Assembly (NCBI RefSeq): GCF_050750585.1
Contig: NZ_JBOJLM010000007.1
Location: 124,001-188,000 of the forward strand
Reading direction: 5' to 3'
Length of the DNA stretch: 64,000 nucleotides
Origin: Salinimicrobium sp050750585
Lineage (GTDB): Bacteria > Bacteroidota > Bacteroidia > Flavobacteriales > Flavobacteriaceae
The notes beneath the pieces were generated by a model. That model ran no database searches and had not been told where the DNA came from. It worked only from the letters and a program-made list of their open reading frames with translations. Made by a program: the position numbers and the translations under genes. The first letter of the stretch is position 1. Each line of letters starts with the position of its first letter. Below, piece after piece: positions 61,150 to 64,000 of this stretch.

Positions 61150-61575
61150 TTATTTATTGACCAGTGAACCGTTCAGAATAACTTCTGTAGTGATCTCGGC
61201 TGTTGATTCCAGCATTTTAGCCACGGAGCAATATTTTTCCAAAGAAAGATCCACTGCTCTTTTTGCTTTATTTTCGGGAATATCTCCGTCAATAAAAATC
61301 TTTAAATGAATTCTTTTAAAGACGTTGGGAATTGCGCCATCTACTCTAAATCCTTCCACATCCATTTCAAGATTGGTCATCTCCAGTTGCTGCTTTTTAA
61401 GGATCATTACAATATCAATACTGCTGCAACCGGCAATACCCATAAGCAGCAATTCCATGGGACTTGCGCCCTGCGGATTTGTCTCGCTCTTATTGTCGAG
61501 ATGTACTACATCCCCTCGTTCATTTTTGGTTTCAAAATGGTAATTCTCGTTTAGTCTTTTAAGATGGATCTTCAT
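61150..61575 (-). CDS. OsmC family protein
   Basis: 141 residues of the OsmC/Ohr fold. The Cys motif LLLMGIAGCSSIDIVMIL and the C-terminal EKYCSVAKMLESTAEI give the two cysteines expected for a thiol peroxidase-like protein. This YhfA-like subgroup often has unknown substrates. Separate from its neighbours by short gaps. Confidence 0.9.
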   Translation of the reverse strand: MKIHLKRLNENYHFETKNERGDVVHLDNKSETNPQGASPMELLLMGIAGCSSIDIVMILKKQQLEMTNLEMDVEGFRVDGAIPNVFKRIHLKIFIDGDIPENKAKRAVDLSLEKYCSVAKMLESTAEITTEVILNGSLVNK

Positions 61576-61612
61576 TGTTGTTGGAATTTGCGCAAAGTTA
61601 GGAAAAAACTAT

Positions 61613-61731
61613 TCCCATCCCCGGCCCTTCCCAAAGGGAAGGGTGAAAAATGGTGTTTCCTGGAGAAATTTCTGAACAATGCTCTACATCCCGCCCTTCA
61701 TCCCATCCCCCGCCCTTCCCGGAGGGAAGGG
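61613..61731. repeat. Two CCCTTCCC-nnn-GGGAAGGG palindromic repeats
   Basis: Units at 61613-61643 and 61701-61731 share TCCCATCCCC then GCCCTTCCC-nnA-GGGAAGGG (loops AAA and GGA), with a third partial GCCCTTCATCC between. They are G/C-rich against an AT-rich background and lie between the FNR-like and OsmC genes. Confidence 0.75.
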
Positions 61732-61781
61732 AGCTCAATGAGTATTTAAGATGATCTAAGAAAAAATATTTAGAACCAGAT

Positions 61782-62843
61782 CTATCCAATACTTTGTACC
61801 ACTTCCCGCTTGGCTTCTTTTTTGGTGCCGTCGAAGCCCTGTACGCCACCAACAGTGGTATATTTTAGGACATATTTCTTGTTGGGATTGATGCGCTGAT
61901 AGGCACTCTGGCACATGATTGCCGCTTCGTGGAATCCAGAGAGGATCAGCTTCAGCTTTCCTTTATAGGTATTGACATCTCCAATTGCATAGATCCCCGG
62001 AATATTGGTCTGGTAATCATAGGAATTATCCACCTTAATGGCATTTTTCTCTATTTCCAGGCCCCAGTTCGCCATAGGTCCCAGCTTTGGAGAAAGTCCG
62101 AATAACGGGATAAAATGATCTACAGGCTTAAGCTCCTCCCCACGGGCGGTATCATTATGCCTTATTACTACCTGTTCCAGATCTCCTTGTCCTCTGAGTC
62201 CTACAACTTCAGCATTGGTAATTAATTCCACTTTTCCCAGTTTAGCAAGTTCAGAAAGACGTTCTACTGAATCTAATGCTCCTCTGAATTCATTTCTCCT
62301 GTGAACAAGAGCTACTTCAGCAGCAACATCTGCCAGGTAAATCGCCCAGTCCAAAGCTGAATCTCCTCCCCCGGCAATGACCACCCGCTTGTCGCGATAT
62401 ACTTCAGGATCTTTTATAAAATAGGCCACCCCTCTATCCTCAAAATCAGAAATATTTGGAATTGGCGGCTTACGGGGTTCAAAAGAACCAAGGCCACCGG
62501 CAATAGCGACTACCGGAGCGTTGTGTTGTGTTCCTTTATTTGTAGTCACCACAAAGGTATCATCCTCAAGCTTTTCAATAGTTTCGGCCCTTTCCCCAAG
62601 GGTGAATCCCGGACTAAAGGGTTTGATCTGCTCCATGAGGTTGTTCACGAGATCGCCGGCAAGAATCTCAGGAAAAGCCGGAATATCGTAAATAGGCTTC
62701 TTTGGATAAATTTCTGAGCACTGCCCGCCGGGCTGTGGCAAAGCATCTATTAAATGTGTTTTTAGCTTTAAAAGGCCCGCTTCGAAAACGGTAAACAATC
62801 CGGTGGGTCCGGCTCCTATTATCAGGATATCTGTCTTAATCAT
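61782..62843 (-). CDS. Ferredoxin--NADP reductase-like flavoprotein (TrxR-like type)
   Basis: 353 residues. FAD motif ILIIGAGPTGLFTVFEAGLL, NADP motif VVIAGGGDSALDWAIYLADV and the C-terminal GIYAIGDVNTYKGKLKLI. It lacks the CxxC pair of thioredoxin reductases, as in the low-G+C/Chlorobium-type FNRs. With siroheme synthesis next to it, it may supply electrons to ferredoxin-dependent sulfite or nitrite reductase. It overlaps the next gene by 8 bp. Confidence 0.9.
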   Translation of the reverse strand: MIKTDILIIGAGPTGLFTVFEAGLLKLKTHLIDALPQPGGQCSEIYPKKPIYDIPAFPEILAGDLVNNLMEQIKPFSPGFTLGERAETIEKLEDDTFVVTTNKGTQHNAPVVAIAGGLGSFEPRKPPIPNISDFEDRGVAYFIKDPEVYRDKRVVIAGGGDSALDWAIYLADVAAEVALVHRRNEFRGALDSVERLSELAKLGKVELITNAEVVGLRGQGDLEQVVIRHNDTARGEELKPVDHFIPLFGLSPKLGPMANWGLEIEKNAIKVDNSYDYQTNIPGIYAIGDVNTYKGKLKLILSGFHEAAIMCQSAYQRINPNKKYVLKYTTVGGVQGFDGTKKEAKREVVQSIG

Positions 62844-63429
62844 TACTTGCGTTTTTTGCTTTTAAGGATTCGGTTATTTTGTTCATCTGGTTCACTTTCT
62901 CATCAAAATCTCCTTTGATGGTCGAGCGGTATTCATTGAGGTTCTCAACCATTTGGTTGATATTTTCGGGGATCACCTCTTCAAAAAACTGCCGTAGCCG
63001 CTTGGCTGTTGTGGGAGATTTTCCGTTAGTGGAAATGGCGATCTTCACGTGGCCTTTATTGACAATTCCGCCCATATAGAAATCACACAAATCGGGGGTA
63101 TCTGCAATATTGGCCAGTAAATACCTGTTTTTCGCATGGGTATAGATACGCTTGTTCAGCTTTTCGTCGTTTGTTGCGGCAATTACAACGTGCCGCTTTT
63201 TAAGCTGTTTCTTTTTATACCTGCTTTTGGTGATCTTTAAACCATGTTTTTTGGCCAAAGCTTCAGTTTCCGGAAGGAACTCTTTTGCAACCACCTCAAC
63301 ATTGGCATTGGGACTGGACTTCAGTAGAAAATGAAGCTTTTCATGACCCACATTTCCGCCGCCAACAATGAGAATATTCAATTTGTTTACCTTCAAAAAC
63401 ACCGGGTATAATTCGTTTCTTTCTTCCAT
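62836..63429 (-). CDS. Precorrin-2 dehydrogenase / sirohydrochlorin ferrochelatase domain protein
   Basis: 197 residues matching the CysG N-terminal/Met8p type. NAD site LNILIVGGGNVGHEKLHFLL, then HVVIAATNDEKLNKRIYTHA, DTPDLCDFYMGGIVNKGHVK and the ISTNGKSPTTAKRLRQFFEE block. Likely makes siroheme from precorrin-2 produced by the adjacent methyltransferase. Confidence 0.92.
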   Translation of the reverse strand: MEERNELYPVFLKVNKLNILIVGGGNVGHEKLHFLLKSSPNANVEVVAKEFLPETEALAKKHGLKITKSRYKKKQLKKRHVVIAATNDEKLNKRIYTHAKNRYLLANIADTPDLCDFYMGGIVNKGHVKIAISTNGKSPTTAKRLRQFFEEVIPENINQMVENLNEYRSTIKGDFDEKVNQMNKITESLKAKNASND

Positions 63430-63441
63430 AATACCCAGCCC

Positions 63442-64000
63442 CTAGTTCCCAATAGAGGAATTTATATATTGCTTCTCTTCAATAACATTTTCAAGAACGG
63501 CTTTCAAAGAGGTTCTTTCATTTACTACCTCTCCAATGACAATAATTGCTGGAGAAGAGAGCTTTTTATCAGAAACCACTTGTTCGATATTTTTGATGCT
63601 GCCGAAACCTGATCTTTCATTCACGGTAGTACCATTCTGAATGATCCCTACCGGAGTATCTTCTTTTCCGAAGTGAGTGAAAATATCCACGATCTCGTTT
63701 AACTTTCCCATTCCCATAAGAATAACTACGGTTGCTGTAGATTGAGCTGCCAGGCGGACATCTTCTGAAAGTTTTCGCTGAGTAGTTGTTCCTGTGATCA
63801 CCCAAAAGCTTTCTGAAATTCCTCGTTTCGTCAAGGGAATTCCCAGATTGGCCGGTACTGAAATAGATGAAGTAACTCCGGAAACCACTGCTGTTTCCAG
63901 ACCTTTGCTTCGGGCATGATCAATTTCTTCAGATCCGCGTCCAAAGATGAAAGGATCACCGCCTTTTAGCCGGACAACATGGCCACGCTCCCGGGCATAT
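63442..64000 (-). CDS. cobA: Uroporphyrinogen-III C-methyltransferase, partial (N-terminus outside)
   Basis: The frame is open to the right edge, reaching further than the first start-like codon inside it. The outer part contains VRLKGGDPFIFGRG, a diagnostic SUMT motif, then SVPANLGIPLTKRGI, and STATVVILMGMGKL. It makes precorrin-2 from uroporphyrinogen III. With the preceding two genes it forms a siroheme-reductase supply cluster. Confidence 0.95.
   Translation of the reverse strand, partial: YARERGHVVRLKGGDPFIFGRGSEEIDHARSKGLETAVVSGVTSSISVPANLGIPLTKRGISESFWVITGTTTQRKLSEDVRLAAQSTATVVILMGMGKLNEIVDIFTHFGKEDTPVGIIQNGTTVNERSGFGSIKNIEQVVSDKKLSSPAIIVIGEVVNERTSLKAVLENVIEEKQYINSSIGN

Overview
The window looks like a chromosome segment of a marine or soil Bacteroidetes, most likely Flavobacteriaceae of the Gramella/Salegentibacter/Zunongwangia type. 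The grounds are gliding genes (gldA, gldB, gldC), a SusC/SusD polysaccharide locus, the flavobacterial -7 promoter motif TAnnTTTG before several genes, very few Shine-Dalgarno sites, and a division/cell-wall (dcw) cluster ordered mraZ to ftsZ without murF or ddl. The genus is an inference.

Left edge (1-1850). A tyrosine integrase, cut by the window edge, lies directly beyond the 3' end of a tRNA-Arg(TCG) gene, as at the boundary of an integrated element. Then come a GatB/YqeY-domain gene, a small coding remnant and the terminator of the dcw operon. 1.85-17.4 kb is the dcw operon, all on the minus strand: mraZ-rsmH-ftsL-ftsI-murE-mraY-murD-ftsW-murG-murC-ftsQ-ftsA-ftsZ. A promoter with tandem GTGGTAAAA boxes, probably bound by MraZ, precedes it.

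17.7-25.2 kb holds an alpha/beta hydrolase, engB, a 1.1 kb array of degenerate non-coding repeats, gldC-gldB, nadE, an orphan NarL-type regulator whose phospho-acceptor Asp is Glu, and a DnaG primase that has lost all four zinc ligands. 25.4-29.6 kb is accessory: a RelE-type toxin/antitoxin pair with a broken third gene, a sigma factor/anti-sigma/outer-membrane protein operon, a secreted esterase and a truncated gene. 29.9-47 kb is a polysaccharide utilization locus: GH3, GH43-like, esterase, two GH144-type glucanase-like lipoproteins, a double LamG lipoprotein, SusD, SusC and a membrane-spanning propeller/LuxR regulator. The enzyme set suggests a beta-glucan, possibly beta-1,2-glucan, as substrate.

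47.1-57.9 kb is mainly housekeeping: polyprenyl synthase, rlmN, queA, aroA, a MazG-like gene, dtd, rsgA, and the four-gene operon pheA-aminotransferase-tyrA-DAHP synthase/chorismate mutase. The leader of that operon holds the most striking find: a 25-codon peptide with eight consecutive aromatic residues, followed by a strong intrinsic terminator just before pheA and a competing 7-nt pairing segment. This is a complete ribosome-mediated attenuator layout. 58.2-64 kb carries gldA, a head-GIN lipoprotein with a PagL/acyloxyacyl-hydrolase-like protein, OsmC, a ferredoxin-NADP reductase-like protein and siroheme genes (cobA cut by the right edge).

Dispersed through the window are copies of a palindrome, TCAAAAATGnCATTTTTGA, both between and inside genes, together with several other short intergenic repeat families.
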